Positions 8,266 through 17,551 of a stretch of 64,000 nt of DNA are shown here, one piece after another. Made by a program: the position numbers and the translations under genes. Source of the stretch: Flavobacterium orientale. GTDB lineage: Bacteria > Bacteroidota > Bacteroidia > Flavobacteriales > Flavobacteriaceae. The stretch is taken from positions 512,421-576,420 of the forward strand of contig NZ_BMFG01000001.1 of assembly GCF_014638005.1 (NCBI RefSeq). The letters are read 5' to 3'. The notes below the pieces were generated by a model. The model was not told the origin of the DNA, did not search any database, and saw nothing but the letters and a program-made list of their open reading frames with translations. Every line of letters begins with the position of its first letter. The stretch's first letter is position 1.

Positions 8266-9021
8266 TTAATTAATGATAATTCTGTTTTCAGATGAAACTT
8301 TAAGCGTGTCAACTTCTTTAAAATAATCAATCAAAATATTTCTGATTTTATAATCCAAGTCATAAACGTCTTCGTTTTTTTGAAAAAAGGCCATATTATC
8401 TCCACCATTAGATAAATAATCAGATGTTGCAACATAATAAATTGCGGATTTATCAAGAGGTTTATTTTGAATTAAAATTCGTTGTATCAAATTGTCTGAA
8501 TCAATATAAATTTTGACTCCTGAAATGGGATGTGGTTTTTTTTCTGAAATAAAATAAGAAGCCATTTCTTCAATTTGCTCGCCTTTTAGAGCAATAACAA
8601 CTATGCTGTTTTCAAAAGGCATTACTTCAAAAGCTGTTCTGGTTGTGATTTTTCCTTTTGGAATTATAGACCGAATGCCACCATGATTTAATAAACAGAC
8701 ATTCAGTTTTTTTTGATGTCTTTTTTCAAATAATAAGGCTGCTTTTTCAAAACAAATATCAGCCATAAAATTGCCAATATTGGTTTGCCATTGTCCTTTG
8801 CTTTTGTCTAAAGTTTCTGAAGAATAGGCCAAAACACTATCCAAATCTTTATTGATATGATCACGATAAGGTTTTATATAGTCGTCATAAGATGAAATAG
8901 TTGTAATTTTATCGTTGATTTCAATTTTGCTGCCTTCAATTTTTGAAACTTTATAAGAAGAAGAACTACAAGAAATTAGCACTATAAATGTTATAAATAA
9001 CACAAAATGTTTTATTTTCAT
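8266..9021 (-). CDS. Lipoprotein with 5'-nucleotidase C-terminal domain
   Basis: A 251-aa lipoprotein: signal MKIKHFVLFITFIVLISC with lipobox LISC. The rest matches the 5_nucleotid_C domain: TNIGNFMADI, LLNHGGIRSIIPKGKIT, FEVMPFENSIV and YVATSDYLSNGGDNMAFF, which in UshA binds the nucleotide base. The longer frame to 9081 uses a non-ATG codon; ATG at 9021 places the lipobox properly. It is the first gene of a two-gene operon with the metallophosphatase, and together they supply the two domains normally fused in one enzyme. The likely role is extracytoplasmic nucleotide dephosphorylation for phosphate and nucleoside scavenging. Confidence 0.85.
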   Translation of the reverse strand: MKIKHFVLFITFIVLISCSSSSYKVSKIEGSKIEINDKITTISSYDDYIKPYRDHINKDLDSVLAYSSETLDKSKGQWQTNIGNFMADICFEKAALLFEKRHQKKLNVCLLNHGGIRSIIPKGKITTRTAFEVMPFENSIVVIALKGEQIEEMASYFISEKKPHPISGVKIYIDSDNLIQRILIQNKPLDKSAIYYVATSDYLSNGGDNMAFFQKNEDVYDLDYKIRNILIDYFKEVDTLKVSSENRIIIN

Positions 9022-9092
9022 AGTATTGTTTTTTATTTTTACAGTCGAAAAACAAGTTAATTTAAATAAATTTGTAACCAAGTAAAGATACT

Positions 9093-9611
9093 ATGTTTTT
9101 AAAGGATTTCAAGAATTTTTATGCAAAAAGAATCATTAAAAAAAGGCTAGATAATTGTGATTCGGAAGTTCCAAACACAAAAATTACTACCATTGGATTA
9201 TTGGTTGATGAGACTGATTTTGCATTTAAAGATAACTTAATAAAAGCATTACTTAGTAAAGGATTTGAATCTCAAAACATTAAAGTGTTGTCTTTTAAAA
9301 ACAGCTATAAAAAGAAAGAAGAAATTCAATATCCCCATTTTAGTAAAAAGGATATCAGCTGGATTGGTTCAGTCGAAAATAAAATTGTAAAAGAGTTTAA
9401 ACAAGAGCCTTTTGATTTGTTGATTAGTTATTATGACCAAAAGAAAGCACCTTTGGTTGTGGTTTCTAATAATTCAAAAGCAAAATTCAAAGTTGGATTT
9501 TCAAATATAGATAAAAGATTATTTCATTTGATGATCGACACGCCAATGGAGAATTATGTTGTTTTTATTGATGAATTAGAAAAATACCTTAAAATACTTA
9601 ATAAAATTTAA
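9093..9611 (+). CDS. DUF6913-like conserved protein upstream of dapA
   Basis: A 172-aa soluble protein with no signal peptide. I recognise it as the small conserved protein usually found directly before dapA in flavobacteria (assigned from memory to DUF6913). The pattern includes an early basic stretch ([14 protein letters not shown]), a Rossmann-like beta-alpha segment ([19 protein letters not shown]) and a C-terminal [20 protein letters not shown]. The function is not known. The 2-bp gap to dapA indicates one transcript. A perfect TAAATTTG -7 box at 9067-9074 lies 18 bp before the start. Confidence 0.65.
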   Translation: MFLKDFKNFYAKRIIKKRLDNCDSEVPNTKITTIGLLVDETDFAFKDNLIKALLSKGFESQNIKVLSFKNSYKKKEEIQYPHFSKKDISWIGSVENKIVKEFKQEPFDLLISYYDQKKAPLVVVSNNSKAKFKVGFSNIDKRLFHLMIDTPMENYVVFIDELEKYLKILNKI

Positions 9612-9613
9612 AT

Positions 9614-10495
9614 ATGCAGTCATTAATTGGAACCGGTGTTGCACTGGTTACTCCCTTTAAAAACGATTTTTCAGTTGATGTAGAAGCTCTGAAAAGAATT
9701 GTAAATTTTCAAATTGAAAACGGCATTGATTATCTTGTTGTTTTAGGAACAACAGGCGAACCGGCAACGTTAACTTCCGAAGAAAAAGAAGTAGTTATTG
9801 AAACTGTTATTACAACAAACAACGGCAGACTTCCACTGGTTCTTGGAGTAGGAGGGAACAATACACATCAAGTTGTTGAAGAATTAAAAACCAGAGATTT
9901 AACAGCATTTGCAGCAGTATTATCAGTTTCACCTTATTATAATAAACCTACGCAAGAAGGAATTTATCAGCATTTTAAAGCAATTGCTGAAGCTTCGCCG
10001 TTGCCAATCATATTATATAACGTTCCAGGAAGAACAGCTAGCAATATGTTGCCATCAACTGTAATTCGATTGGCTAATGATTTCAAAAACATTGTTGCCA
10101 TTAAGGAAGCAGCAGGTGACATTGTTCAAGCCTTGACTATTATTCAAAACAAACCCAAAGACTTTTTGGTTATTTCAGGTGATGATATGGTAACATTACC
10201 AATGGTGTTGGCTGGTGGAGCAGGAGTTATTTCTGTAATTGGCGAAGGGTTTCCTAAACAATTTTCCACGATGGTTCGTTTGGGATTAGAACGTAAAGTT
10301 GATGAAGCGTATCAATTGCATTATCAATTGGCAGCTATTATTGATATGATTTTTGAACAAGGAAATCCAGCTGGAATTAAAGAAGTTTTCAAAGCATTAG
10401 GTTTAGCTGACAACAATGTAAGATTGCCATTGGTTGCTGTTAACGAAGATTTAGCAAATAGAATTAAAAAATTTGTAGATAAAATTGTAATTTAG
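9614..10495 (+). CDS. dapA: 4-hydroxy-tetrahydrodipicolinate synthase
   Basis: A 293-aa class I aldolase that condenses pyruvate with aspartate semialdehyde in the first step of the lysine and diaminopimelate branch. The catalytic set is intact: Thr46-Thr47 in GTTGEP, Tyr135 in LYNVPGR and the Schiff-base Lys164 in VAIKEAAGD, plus [12 protein letters not shown]. Full family length with an ATG start. It is coupled to the upstream DUF6913-like gene and followed 25 bp later by ferritin, possibly in one transcript that ends at the terminator after ferritin. Confidence 0.98.
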   Translation: MQSLIGTGVALVTPFKNDFSVDVEALKRIVNFQIENGIDYLVVLGTTGEPATLTSEEKEVVIETVITTNNGRLPLVLGVGGNNTHQVVEELKTRDLTAFAAVLSVSPYYNKPTQEGIYQHFKAIAEASPLPIILYNVPGRTASNMLPSTVIRLANDFKNIVAIKEAAGDIVQALTIIQNKPKDFLVISGDDMVTLPMVLAGGAGVISVIGEGFPKQFSTMVRLGLERKVDEAYQLHYQLAAIIDMIFEQGNPAGIKEVFKALGLADNNVRLPLVAVNEDLANRIKKFVDKIVI

Positions 10496-10520
10496 CTGAA
10501 TAATTCAGAAAATTTATACT

Positions 10521-11030
10521 ATGTTATCAACAAAAGTTTTAGACGCGTTAAATAAGCAAATTCAAATGGAAGGCGATTCGTCGCAAGTATATTTAGCAAT
10601 GGCTTCATGGGCAGAAGTTCAAGGTTATGAAGGAATATCTACCTTTATGTATAACCAATCTGATGAAGAAAGATTGCACATGTTAAAGTTAATTAAATAT
10701 GTAAATCAAAGAGGCGGACAAGCAAAAGTTTCTGCAACTGTTGAACCTTCTTTAGATTTAACACATTATAAAACCTTGTTCAAACAATTGTTAGAACACG
10801 AAATTAAAGTATCAGAGAGTATCAATAATCTAGTTGGAATCACTTTAGATGAAAGAGATTTTGCAACACACAACTTCCTTCAGTGGTATGTTGCAGAGCA
10901 AATTGAGGAAGAAGCAAACGCCCGTTATATTTTAGATAAAGTAAATCTAATTGGAGATGATAAAGGCGGATTGTATCTTTTTGACAACGAAATGAAAAAC
11001 TTTGTGAGTCCAATACCACAAGATAAATAA
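10521..11030 (+). CDS. Bacterial non-haem ferritin
   Basis: A 169-aa four-helix-bundle iron-storage protein of the FtnA type. Ferroxidase-centre residues fit: Glu in the first helix (QIQMEGDSSQVYLAMASWAE), the DEERLHMLKL motif with the Glu-x-x-His pair, and LQWYVAEQIEEEANAR in helix 4. It oxidises Fe(II) and stores Fe(III) in a 24-mer shell in the cytoplasm. It lies 25 bp after dapA and ends at a strong terminator. It is not Dps-like and lacks a haem-ligand methionine pattern, so bacterioferritin is unlikely. Confidence 0.95.
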   Translation: MLSTKVLDALNKQIQMEGDSSQVYLAMASWAEVQGYEGISTFMYNQSDEERLHMLKLIKYVNQRGGQAKVSATVEPSLDLTHYKTLFKQLLEHEIKVSESINNLVGITLDERDFATHNFLQWYVAEQIEEEANARYILDKVNLIGDDKGGLYLFDNEMKNFVSPIPQDK

Positions 11031-11052
11031 TAAATGATGTTAATCATTACTT

Positions 11053-11083
11053 AAAAGATGCGAAGTTATTCGCATCTTTTTTG
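11053..11083 (+). terminator. Terminator after ferritin
   Basis: AAAAGATGCGAA and TTCGCATCTTTT form a perfect 12-bp stem around GTTA, followed by more T. Confidence 0.92.
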
Positions 11084-11121
11084 TTTTTTTGACCTAGAAA
11101 TCGAACAATTCCCAAAAATGT

Positions 11122-11151
11122 TTTGTAGTCTGCTATTTATGACTAAATTTG
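11122..11151 (+). promoter_or_regulatory. Bacteroidota housekeeping promoter of the bamD operon
   Basis: TTTG at 11122-11125 and TAAATTTG at 11144-11151, separated by 18 bp, match the -33/-7 consensus of Flavobacterium. Transcription would start near 11158 and give a leader of about 50 nt before bamD. Confidence 0.75.
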
Positions 11152-11206
11152 CAGTTCGATTTTTAGAGAAATAATACCTTAAAAATCAGACAATCTGTAG
11201 AATAAA

Positions 11207-11998
11207 ATGAATAGATTTATTGCGTTAGTATTACTTGTTTTTCTTGCTTCTTGTAGCGAATATCAAAAAGCATTAAAAAATGAAGATGTTGCTGTTAAAT
11301 ATCCAATGGCTGAAGCCAAATATGAAGCCGGAAAATATAACAAAGCAATTCGTTTATTTGAACAAATAGCTCCAAGTTACAGAGGTAAACCTCAAGCTGA
11401 AAAGATGTTTTATATGTATTCTCAAAGTTTATATAAAACAAAACAGTATTATTTGGCAGGCTATCAGTTTGAAAGTTTTACATCTTCTTATCCTAAAAGT
11501 GAAAAAGTTGAAGAAGCTGCATATCTAGGAGCATTTTGTTATGCACAATTATCTCCGGTTTACAGCTTAGATCAAACAGACACTAACAAAGCGATTGATA
11601 AATTACAGGCTTTTATTGATAATTATCCTAATTCTGACTATTTACCTAAAGCAAATGAATTGGCAAAAGAGTTAAGAGAAAAGTTAGAAAAAAAAGCATT
11701 TGAAGTAGCAAAACAATACAATACTATTCGTGATTATAAAGCTGCATTAGTAGTTTTGGAAAATTTTATTAATGATTATCCGGGTACGCCTTTTAAAGAA
11801 GATGCTTTGTACTACAAATTTGATTCAGCCTATTATTTGGCAATTAACAGTATCGAATCAAAAATGAAAGAACGCATTGAAGTGGCTAAAGAAGCTCATG
11901 ATAAGTTGATGAAATTCAATAGTAATACAAAATATAAAAAAGAAGCCGACGAAATGTTGAGCCGATTAAATACTGATTTAACACAATTTTCAAAATAA
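11207..11998 (+). CDS. bamD: Outer membrane assembly lipoprotein BamD
   Basis: A 263-aa lipoprotein with signal MNRFIALVLLVFLASC (lipobox LASC). TPR-like helical repeats follow (AEAKYEAGKYNKAIRLFEQ, FYMYSQSLYKTKQYYLAGYQFESF, LDQTDTNKAIDKLQAFIDNYP), the arrangement of BamD/YfiO. BamD binds BamA in the outer membrane beta-barrel insertion complex and is essential in most Gram-negatives. It opens a tight operon with rpoZ (10 bp), coaBC (4 bp) and the DUF4835 gene, an order I know from many flavobacterial genomes. Confidence 0.93.
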   Translation: MNRFIALVLLVFLASCSEYQKALKNEDVAVKYPMAEAKYEAGKYNKAIRLFEQIAPSYRGKPQAEKMFYMYSQSLYKTKQYYLAGYQFESFTSSYPKSEKVEEAAYLGAFCYAQLSPVYSLDQTDTNKAIDKLQAFIDNYPNSDYLPKANELAKELREKLEKKAFEVAKQYNTIRDYKAALVVLENFINDYPGTPFKEDALYYKFDSAYYLAINSIESKMKERIEVAKEAHDKLMKFNSNTKYKKEADEMLSRLNTDLTQFSK

Positions 11999-12008
11999 AG
12001 AAGCGAAC

Positions 12009-12329
12009 ATGGATTTAAAGAAAACCAATGCAACTGTAAATACAATCACTTACGACAAAAGTGCAATTGAAGCTCCAACTGGAAATGTTTATGAAGCTAT
12101 TACAATAATGGCAAAAAGAGCCAATCAAATTAATTCTGAAATTAAAAAAGAACTAATTGAAAAATTGGAAGAGTTTGCAACATATAACGATAGTTTAGAA
12201 GAAATTTTTGAAAATAAAGAACAAATCGAAGTTTCGAAATTCTACGAAAAATTACCAAAACCTCACGCTCTAGCGGTTCAAGAATGGATGGACGGTAAAA
12301 TTTATTTTAGAGATACTACACAAGACTAA
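12009..12329 (+). CDS. rpoZ: RNA polymerase omega subunit, flavobacterial type
   Basis: A 106-aa acidic and basic mixed protein. The central TGNVYEAITIMAKRANQIN resembles the omega motif (N-x-F/Y-E-x-x-x-x-x-x-R-A-x-Q-I) that contacts the beta-prime subunit. It is longer and more diverged than proteobacterial omega, and in this phylum it is the gene between bamD and coaBC. It assists folding and assembly of RNA polymerase. Confidence comes from motif plus position. Confidence 0.85.
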   Translation: MDLKKTNATVNTITYDKSAIEAPTGNVYEAITIMAKRANQINSEIKKELIEKLEEFATYNDSLEEIFENKEQIEVSKFYEKLPKPHALAVQEWMDGKIYFRDTTQD

Positions 12330-12333
12330 ATTT

Positions 12334-13548
12334 ATGTCAGTTTTAAAAGGGAAAAAAATACTACTAGGTGTTTCTGGTGGAATTGCCGCCTATAAAACTG
12401 CATTTTTAGTTCGATTGCTTATAAAATCAGAGGCAGAAGTCAAAGTAATAATGACTCCTGCCTCTAAAGATTTTGTAACACCCCTAACGTTGGCAACACT
12501 GTCAAAAAATCCTGTTCATTCTGAATTTTTAAATGAAGAAGAAGATGGAAATCCTTCCTGGAATAACCATGTGGATTTAGCTCTTTGGGCCGATTTAATG
12601 CTTATTGCTCCTGCAACTGCAAATACTTTGTCCAAAATGGCTAATGGTAATTGCGATAATTTGTTAATTGCAACTTATTTATCAGCAAAATGTCCGGTTT
12701 ATTTTGCTCCTGCAATGGACTTGGATATGTACAAACATCCATCAACGCTTTCCAGTTTCTCTAAGTTGAAATTATTTGGAAATGCTATGATTCCTGCCGA
12801 ATCAGGCGAATTGGCAAGTGGCTTATCAGGCGAAGGTAGAATGGCTGAACCTGAGAATATTGTTGCCTTTCTTGAAAAGGATTTGTCTGAAAAATTGCCA
12901 TTGAAAGGAAAAAAAATACTAATTACTGCAGGTCCAACATACGAAGCAATAGATCCGGTGCGTTTTATAGGAAATCATGCAACCGGAAAAATGGGTTTTG
13001 ATATTGCAAATGAAGCTTCAAAGTTAGGTGCTGAGGTTGTTTTGGTATCAGGACCAACATCGTTGAAGCCAAAGTATCAAAACATTAATTTGATAGCTGT
13101 GACTTCTTCATCTGAAATGTTTGAAGCTTCAAAAAAACATTTTGACAATTCAGATGTTTTTATTGCAGCTGCAGCGGTAGCAGATTATAAACCAAAAGTG
13201 GTAGCCAATCAAAAAATAAAAAAATCAGATGTTACTTTTGTTATTGAATTAGAAAAGACAACTGATATATTGGCAACTTTAAGTTTGAATAAGAAAAAGC
13301 AATTGGTAATTGGATTTGCATTAGAAACAGAAAATGAAATTGAAAATGCTAAATTGAAAATACAGAAAAAAAACTTAGATTTGATAGTTTTAAATTCGTT
13401 AAATGATGAAGGAGCCGGTTTTGGTAAGCCAACCAATAAAGTTACATTCATAGATAAGAATTTTACTATTGAGCCAATGCCACTCAAATCAAAAGAAGAC
13501 GTTGCAAAAGATATTTTAAATAAAATAATACAATTGTTCTATGTATAA
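12334..13548 (+). CDS. coaBC: Bifunctional phosphopantothenoylcysteine decarboxylase/synthetase
   Basis: A 404-aa coenzyme A pathway enzyme. The N-terminal CoaC flavoprotein half shows GVSGGIAAYK, the active-site histidine in WNNHVDLALWAD and the PAMDLDMY substrate clamp. The C-terminal CoaB half shows TAGPTYEAIDPVRFIGNHATGKMG and AAAVADYKPK, which bind CTP and form the acyl-cytidylate. It makes phosphopantothenoylcysteine and then decarboxylates it. The stop overlaps the start of the DUF4835 gene by 8 bp, so they are translationally coupled. The CoaE gene for the last CoA step is separate, at 36.4 kb. Confidence 0.97.
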   Translation: MSVLKGKKILLGVSGGIAAYKTAFLVRLLIKSEAEVKVIMTPASKDFVTPLTLATLSKNPVHSEFLNEEEDGNPSWNNHVDLALWADLMLIAPATANTLSKMANGNCDNLLIATYLSAKCPVYFAPAMDLDMYKHPSTLSSFSKLKLFGNAMIPAESGELASGLSGEGRMAEPENIVAFLEKDLSEKLPLKGKKILITAGPTYEAIDPVRFIGNHATGKMGFDIANEASKLGAEVVLVSGPTSLKPKYQNINLIAVTSSSEMFEASKKHFDNSDVFIAAAAVADYKPKVVANQKIKKSDVTFVIELEKTTDILATLSLNKKKQLVIGFALETENEIENAKLKIQKKNLDLIVLNSLNDEGAGFGKPTNKVTFIDKNFTIEPMPLKSKEDVAKDILNKIIQLFYV

Positions 13549-14428
13549 AGTTTTAGTAGTTTTTTTATGTACTTGTTTCATCGCAGTTTCTGCACAGGAA
13601 TTGAATTGCGAAATAAAAGTTAATTCTGATAGAGTTACATCTGCCAATCAGCAGATTTTTAAAACTTTAGAAACTTCATTGAATGAATTTGTCAACAAAA
13701 CAAAATGGACAAATTTAACGCTAAAGCAAAATGAACGTGTAGAATGCTCTATGTTTATAAATGTATCGGAATTTAATGCAAATTCATTTACTGCAACAAT
13801 TCAAGTCCAAGCTTCGAGACCGGTTTACAACAGTTTGTATTCTACTCCAACTTTTAATTTTAATGATAAAGATTTTAGTTTTAGATATGTAGAATTTGAA
13901 AATTTATTTTTTAATCCCAATTCTTTTGATTCTAATTTAGTTTCTGTTTTGGCCTATTATGTTTATGTGATTTTAGGGATTGATGCTGATACCTATTCTT
14001 CAAAAGGAGGAACCAATTATTTTGAACAAGCCGAAGCAATTGTTACTGTTGCTCAGACAGGAGGTTACAAAGGCTGGAGTCAGTCGGATGGATTTCAAAA
14101 CCGCTATTTTTTAGTTAATGATTTATTATCTAATACTTTTGATCCAATACGTGAATCAATGTTTCAGTATCACGTAAATGGATTAGACATAATGGCTGAT
14201 AATTTAAAATCGGGTAAAGACGCTATAAAAGAGTCATTAATGAATTTAAATGAAATTCATAATGTTAGACCTAATGCGTTTTTGACACGTGTTTTCTTTG
14301 ACACCAAATCAGATGAAATTGTTTCCGTTTTTTCGGGTGGTCCGAATGTTACAATCGCAGATTTGGTGGATAATTTAAATCGAATATCACCACTCAATTC
14401 TTCAAAATGGACCAATATCAAGTTTTAA
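13541..14428 (+). CDS. DUF4835 family protein, candidate T9SS component PorD
   Basis: A 295-aa exported protein with signal MYKVLVVFLCTCFIAVSAQ. The body begins ELNCEIKVNSDRV and includes TWQIQ-like beta strands, SRPVYNSLYSTPTFNFNDKDFSF and the C-terminal RVFFDTKSDEIVSVFSGGP; I recognise this as the DUF4835 family. From memory, current annotation names this family type IX secretion system protein PorD, although direct evidence in flavobacteria is limited. It always sits between coaBC and recN in this group. A link to the four T9SS cargo genes downstream is plausible but not shown by sequence. Confidence 0.75.
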   Translation: MYKVLVVFLCTCFIAVSAQELNCEIKVNSDRVTSANQQIFKTLETSLNEFVNKTKWTNLTLKQNERVECSMFINVSEFNANSFTATIQVQASRPVYNSLYSTPTFNFNDKDFSFRYVEFENLFFNPNSFDSNLVSVLAYYVYVILGIDADTYSSKGGTNYFEQAEAIVTVAQTGGYKGWSQSDGFQNRYFLVNDLLSNTFDPIRESMFQYHVNGLDIMADNLKSGKDAIKESLMNLNEIHNVRPNAFLTRVFFDTKSDEIVSVFSGGPNVTIADLVDNLNRISPLNSSKWTNIKF

Positions 14429-14514
14429 AACTTGTTCATACAATCTTGATTTTTAAGTTATTTTTTTGATAGATTTTAAGTACATTGCATTTTATTTATT
14501 GAATAAAAAATGAA

Positions 14515-16167
14515 ATGCTAAATGCTTTATCTATAAAGAATTATGCCTTAATTGAAAAATTAGCTATTGATTTTTCAAACGGATTTACTATTATCACCGG
14601 AGAAACCGGAGCAGGTAAGTCCATCCTTTTAGGAGCTTTAGGTTTAGTGTTAGGAAAACGTGCCGACTTAAATTCCCTTAAAAACAAAGAAGAGAAATGC
14701 ATCATTGAGGCTAGTTTTCAAATTGAGAAGTATAATTTAGAAGCTTTTTTTGCTGAAAATGATATCGATTTTGAACAGCAAACTATTATAAGAAGAGAGA
14801 TTCTACCAAATGGAAAATCGAGAGCTTTTATAAACGATAGTCCGGTTTCATTACAGCAAGTAACTGAATTGGGAATCTTTTTGATTGATATTCATTCGCA
14901 ACATCAAACCCTTGAAATAACAGAGTCAAAATACCAATTTGAAATGATTGATGCGTTGTCTAATCAACGTGAAGCGGTTGCTGCGTTTTATTCAAAATTA
15001 CAAGGATTAAAAAATCTGGAATCTACTTTAGAACAACTTAAATCATCACTTCAAAACCAAGTTAAAGAACAAGATTATACCACTTTTTTATATGAAGAAT
15101 TAGTAGCTTCCAATCTTCAAATTGGCATTCAGGAAGAACTTGAAGAAGAGTTGTCCAAATTATCAAATGTTGAATTAATCAGAGAACAACTTGAAAAAGC
15201 AATAACGCTATCTGATAATGAACAATTCGGAATTTTACAAAATCTTAAAGAAGTAAAAAATCTTATTTTTAAAATTAGCACCATTTCAAATCAATATGCA
15301 CAAATTCATGAACGCTTAGAATCCATTCAAATTGAATTTAAAGATATTTTAAACGAAATGAATGGATTGGCTGATACCCTTGTTTTTGAACCGGAACAAT
15401 TAGAAGTAATCAATTCAAGATTACAAATCATTTATAATTTACAGAAAAAGCATCAAGTACTATCTATTGAAGAGTTATTGGATATTCAAAATTCATTAGA
15501 GGATAAAGTTGATTCTATTGTGAATATTGAAAATGAAATTGGCAAATTAGAAGTAGAAATTTCTAAACTCAACGAAGTTTTGACTTTAATGTCACAAGAA
15601 TTTAGAGCCAATCGCTTGATGAATATTCCAAAACTCGAAACGCAATTAATTGAAGTTTTGAAACTTTTAGGAATGCCGGATGCACAAATCAAAATTGCTT
15701 TAAATCCAACTTCACTTTTCAATGCGTATGGTCAAGATGAAATTCAGTTTTTATTTTCGGCAAATAAAGGATCTGATTTAGGATTACTAAAAAAAGTGGC
15801 TTCGGGAGGCGAAATGTCGAGACTAATGTTAGCTGTTAAAGCAGTCTTGTCTAATTATTCTCAATTGCCAACCATACTCTTTGATGAAATTGACACTGGT
15901 GTTTCGGGTGAAATTGCTGATAAAATGGGCGAAATTATGAAAGATATGAGTAAAAACATGCAAGTTTTTTCCATTACTCATTTACCGCAAATTGCAGCAA
16001 AAGGAGACGAGCATTTTAAAGTGTTTAAAACAAATATAAACGAGGTGACTCAAACGCAAATTGAACAATTATCATCTGAAAATAGAATTATAGAAATTGC
16101 ACAAATGTTATCGGGTTCTTCGGTTTCAGATTCTGCCATAAATCATGCAAAAGCATTATTAAATTAA
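14515..16167 (+). CDS. recN: DNA repair protein RecN
   Basis: A 550-aa SMC-like ATPase that tethers DNA ends during double-strand break repair. The N-terminal Walker A is GETGAGKSILLGALGLVLGKRAD. Long coiled-coil arms occupy about residues 150-390, and the C-terminal half holds the ABC signature (KKVASGGEMSRLMLAVK) and Walker B (TILFDEIDTGVSGEIA). Full length. The start is the ATG at 14515 (MLNALSIKNYALIEKL). It follows the DUF4835 gene by 86 bp on the same strand and may have its own promoter. Confidence 0.96.
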   Translation: MLNALSIKNYALIEKLAIDFSNGFTIITGETGAGKSILLGALGLVLGKRADLNSLKNKEEKCIIEASFQIEKYNLEAFFAENDIDFEQQTIIRREILPNGKSRAFINDSPVSLQQVTELGIFLIDIHSQHQTLEITESKYQFEMIDALSNQREAVAAFYSKLQGLKNLESTLEQLKSSLQNQVKEQDYTTFLYEELVASNLQIGIQEELEEELSKLSNVELIREQLEKAITLSDNEQFGILQNLKEVKNLIFKISTISNQYAQIHERLESIQIEFKDILNEMNGLADTLVFEPEQLEVINSRLQIIYNLQKKHQVLSIEELLDIQNSLEDKVDSIVNIENEIGKLEVEISKLNEVLTLMSQEFRANRLMNIPKLETQLIEVLKLLGMPDAQIKIALNPTSLFNAYGQDEIQFLFSANKGSDLGLLKKVASGGEMSRLMLAVKAVLSNYSQLPTILFDEIDTGVSGEIADKMGEIMKDMSKNMQVFSITHLPQIAAKGDEHFKVFKTNINEVTQTQIEQLSSENRIIEIAQMLSGSSVSDSAINHAKALLN

Positions 16168-16204
16168 AATAGTAAAATACAAAAAACCTTAAAAATTTAT
16201 ACAA

Positions 16205-17398
16205 ATGATTATAGAACCAAGAATGCGAGGATTTATATGTTTAACAGCTCACCCGGATGGATGTGCTCAAAACATAAAAAATCAAATAGACTATGTAAAA
16301 TCAAAAGGGAAAATAGAAGGAGCAAAACGAGTATTGGTTATTGGAGCATCAACCGGATTTGGTTTGGCTTCAAGAATAACCAGTGCATTTGGTTGTGACG
16401 CGGCAACTATTGGTGTATTTTTTGAAAAGGCACCGGCTCCGGGAAAAACTGCAACTCCGGGTTGGTATAATTCTGCTGCTTTTGAAAAAGAAGCACATCA
16501 AGTTGGATTGTATGCAAAAAGTATTAATGGCGATGCTTTTTCGGATGAAATTAAACAACAAACTTTGGATTTGATAAATGCAGATTTGGGTCAAATTGAT
16601 TTAGTAATTTACAGTTTGGCTTCACCTGTTCGTTTGCACCCAAAAACTGGCGTGTTGCATCGTTCTGTTTTAAAACCAATTGGGCAAACATTTACTAACA
16701 AAACAGTAGATTTTCATACCGGAAATGTGACACAAGTTTCAATTGAACCGGCCAACCAAGATGATATAGATAATACGGTTGTAGTAATGGGTGGTGAAGA
16801 TTGGGCAATGTGGATGGATGCTTTGGCAGAAGCAAATTTATTAGCTGAAGGAGCTACAACTTTAGCCTATTCTTACATTGGGCCATCAGTAACCGAAGCT
16901 GTTTATAGAAAAGGAACAATTGGTAGAGCAAAAGATGATTTAGAAGCTACTGCATTTAAAATTACTGAAAAGTTGAGTGCATTAAATGGAAAAGCTTATG
17001 TCTCTGTTAATAAAGCATTGGTGACGCAAGCAAGTTCGGCAATTCCTGTAATACCTTTATATATATCATTGTTATATAAAATCATGAAAGCCGAAGGTAT
17101 TCACGAAGGTTGTATTGAGCAAATTCAACGTTTATATAGTGATAGATTATATCAAGGTAATGAAATTCCAACAGATGAACAAGGAAGAATCCGAATTGAT
17201 GATTGGGAAATGCGTGAAGATGTTCAAAGTCAAATAGCAGCTTTGTGGGTAGAATCCACTACAGAAAATTTGACTGCCATAGGAGATCTTGCAGGATATA
17301 AACAAGATTTTTTGAATCTTTTTGGATTTGGATTTGATGGAGTAGATTATTTGAAAGATTCGGATGAAATGGTTTTGATTCCTAGTATAAAAGATTAG
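16205..17398 (+). CDS. fabV: Trans-2-enoyl-ACP/CoA reductase FabV
   Basis: A 397-aa NADH-dependent short-chain-like reductase catalysing the last step of each fatty acid elongation cycle. It shows the FabV N-terminus (PRMRGFICLTAHPDGC), the nucleotide-binding VLVIGASTGFGLASR, MGGEDWAMWMDAL, and the Tyr-x8-Lys catalytic pair (Tyr in AVYRKGTIGRAK). FabV lacks the usual Tyr-x6-Lys of FabI and is commonly insensitive to triclosan. It lies 37 bp after recN and ends at a perfect hairpin. Confidence 0.97.
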   Translation: MIIEPRMRGFICLTAHPDGCAQNIKNQIDYVKSKGKIEGAKRVLVIGASTGFGLASRITSAFGCDAATIGVFFEKAPAPGKTATPGWYNSAAFEKEAHQVGLYAKSINGDAFSDEIKQQTLDLINADLGQIDLVIYSLASPVRLHPKTGVLHRSVLKPIGQTFTNKTVDFHTGNVTQVSIEPANQDDIDNTVVVMGGEDWAMWMDALAEANLLAEGATTLAYSYIGPSVTEAVYRKGTIGRAKDDLEATAFKITEKLSALNGKAYVSVNKALVTQASSAIPVIPLYISLLYKIMKAEGIHEGCIEQIQRLYSDRLYQGNEIPTDEQGRIRIDDWEMREDVQSQIAALWVESTTENLTAIGDLAGYKQDFLNLFGFGFDGVDYLKDSDEMVLIPSIKD

Positions 17399-17466
17399 AT
17401 TGCTTTCAAAACTGTAACAAACAGGACCTGTATTTATAGATATTGCTCTTTTTTGTAAAATTTATT

Positions 17467-17499
17467 AACAAAACTCACTTTTTTTAAGTGAGTTTTGTT
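17467..17499. terminator. Perfect hairpin after fabV
   Basis: AACAAAACTCACTT and AAGTGAGTTTTGTT form a 14-bp perfect stem around five T. The T-run on the + side is weak (GTTTATAATATTTT), so termination is likely but less certain than at neighbours. Confidence 0.7.
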
Positions 17500-17551
17500 G
17501 TTTATAATATTTTATTGATACATTTATGAGGTTATTTAAAATTATATAAAT

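Noticed and set aside
9067..9074. Complete promoter for the DUF6913-dapA operon
   Set aside because: The -7 box TAAATTTG is perfect, but no TTTG or TTG lies at the expected distance, so I mention it only in the gene entry.
9100..9620. Lysine riboswitch before dapA
   Set aside because: The upstream gene ends 2 bp before dapA and there is no leader long enough to hold a riboswitch.
13209..13487. Antisense frame in coaBC
   Set aside because: Open only because of AT-rich codon bias; no domain, no start context, and coaBC is complete on the other strand.
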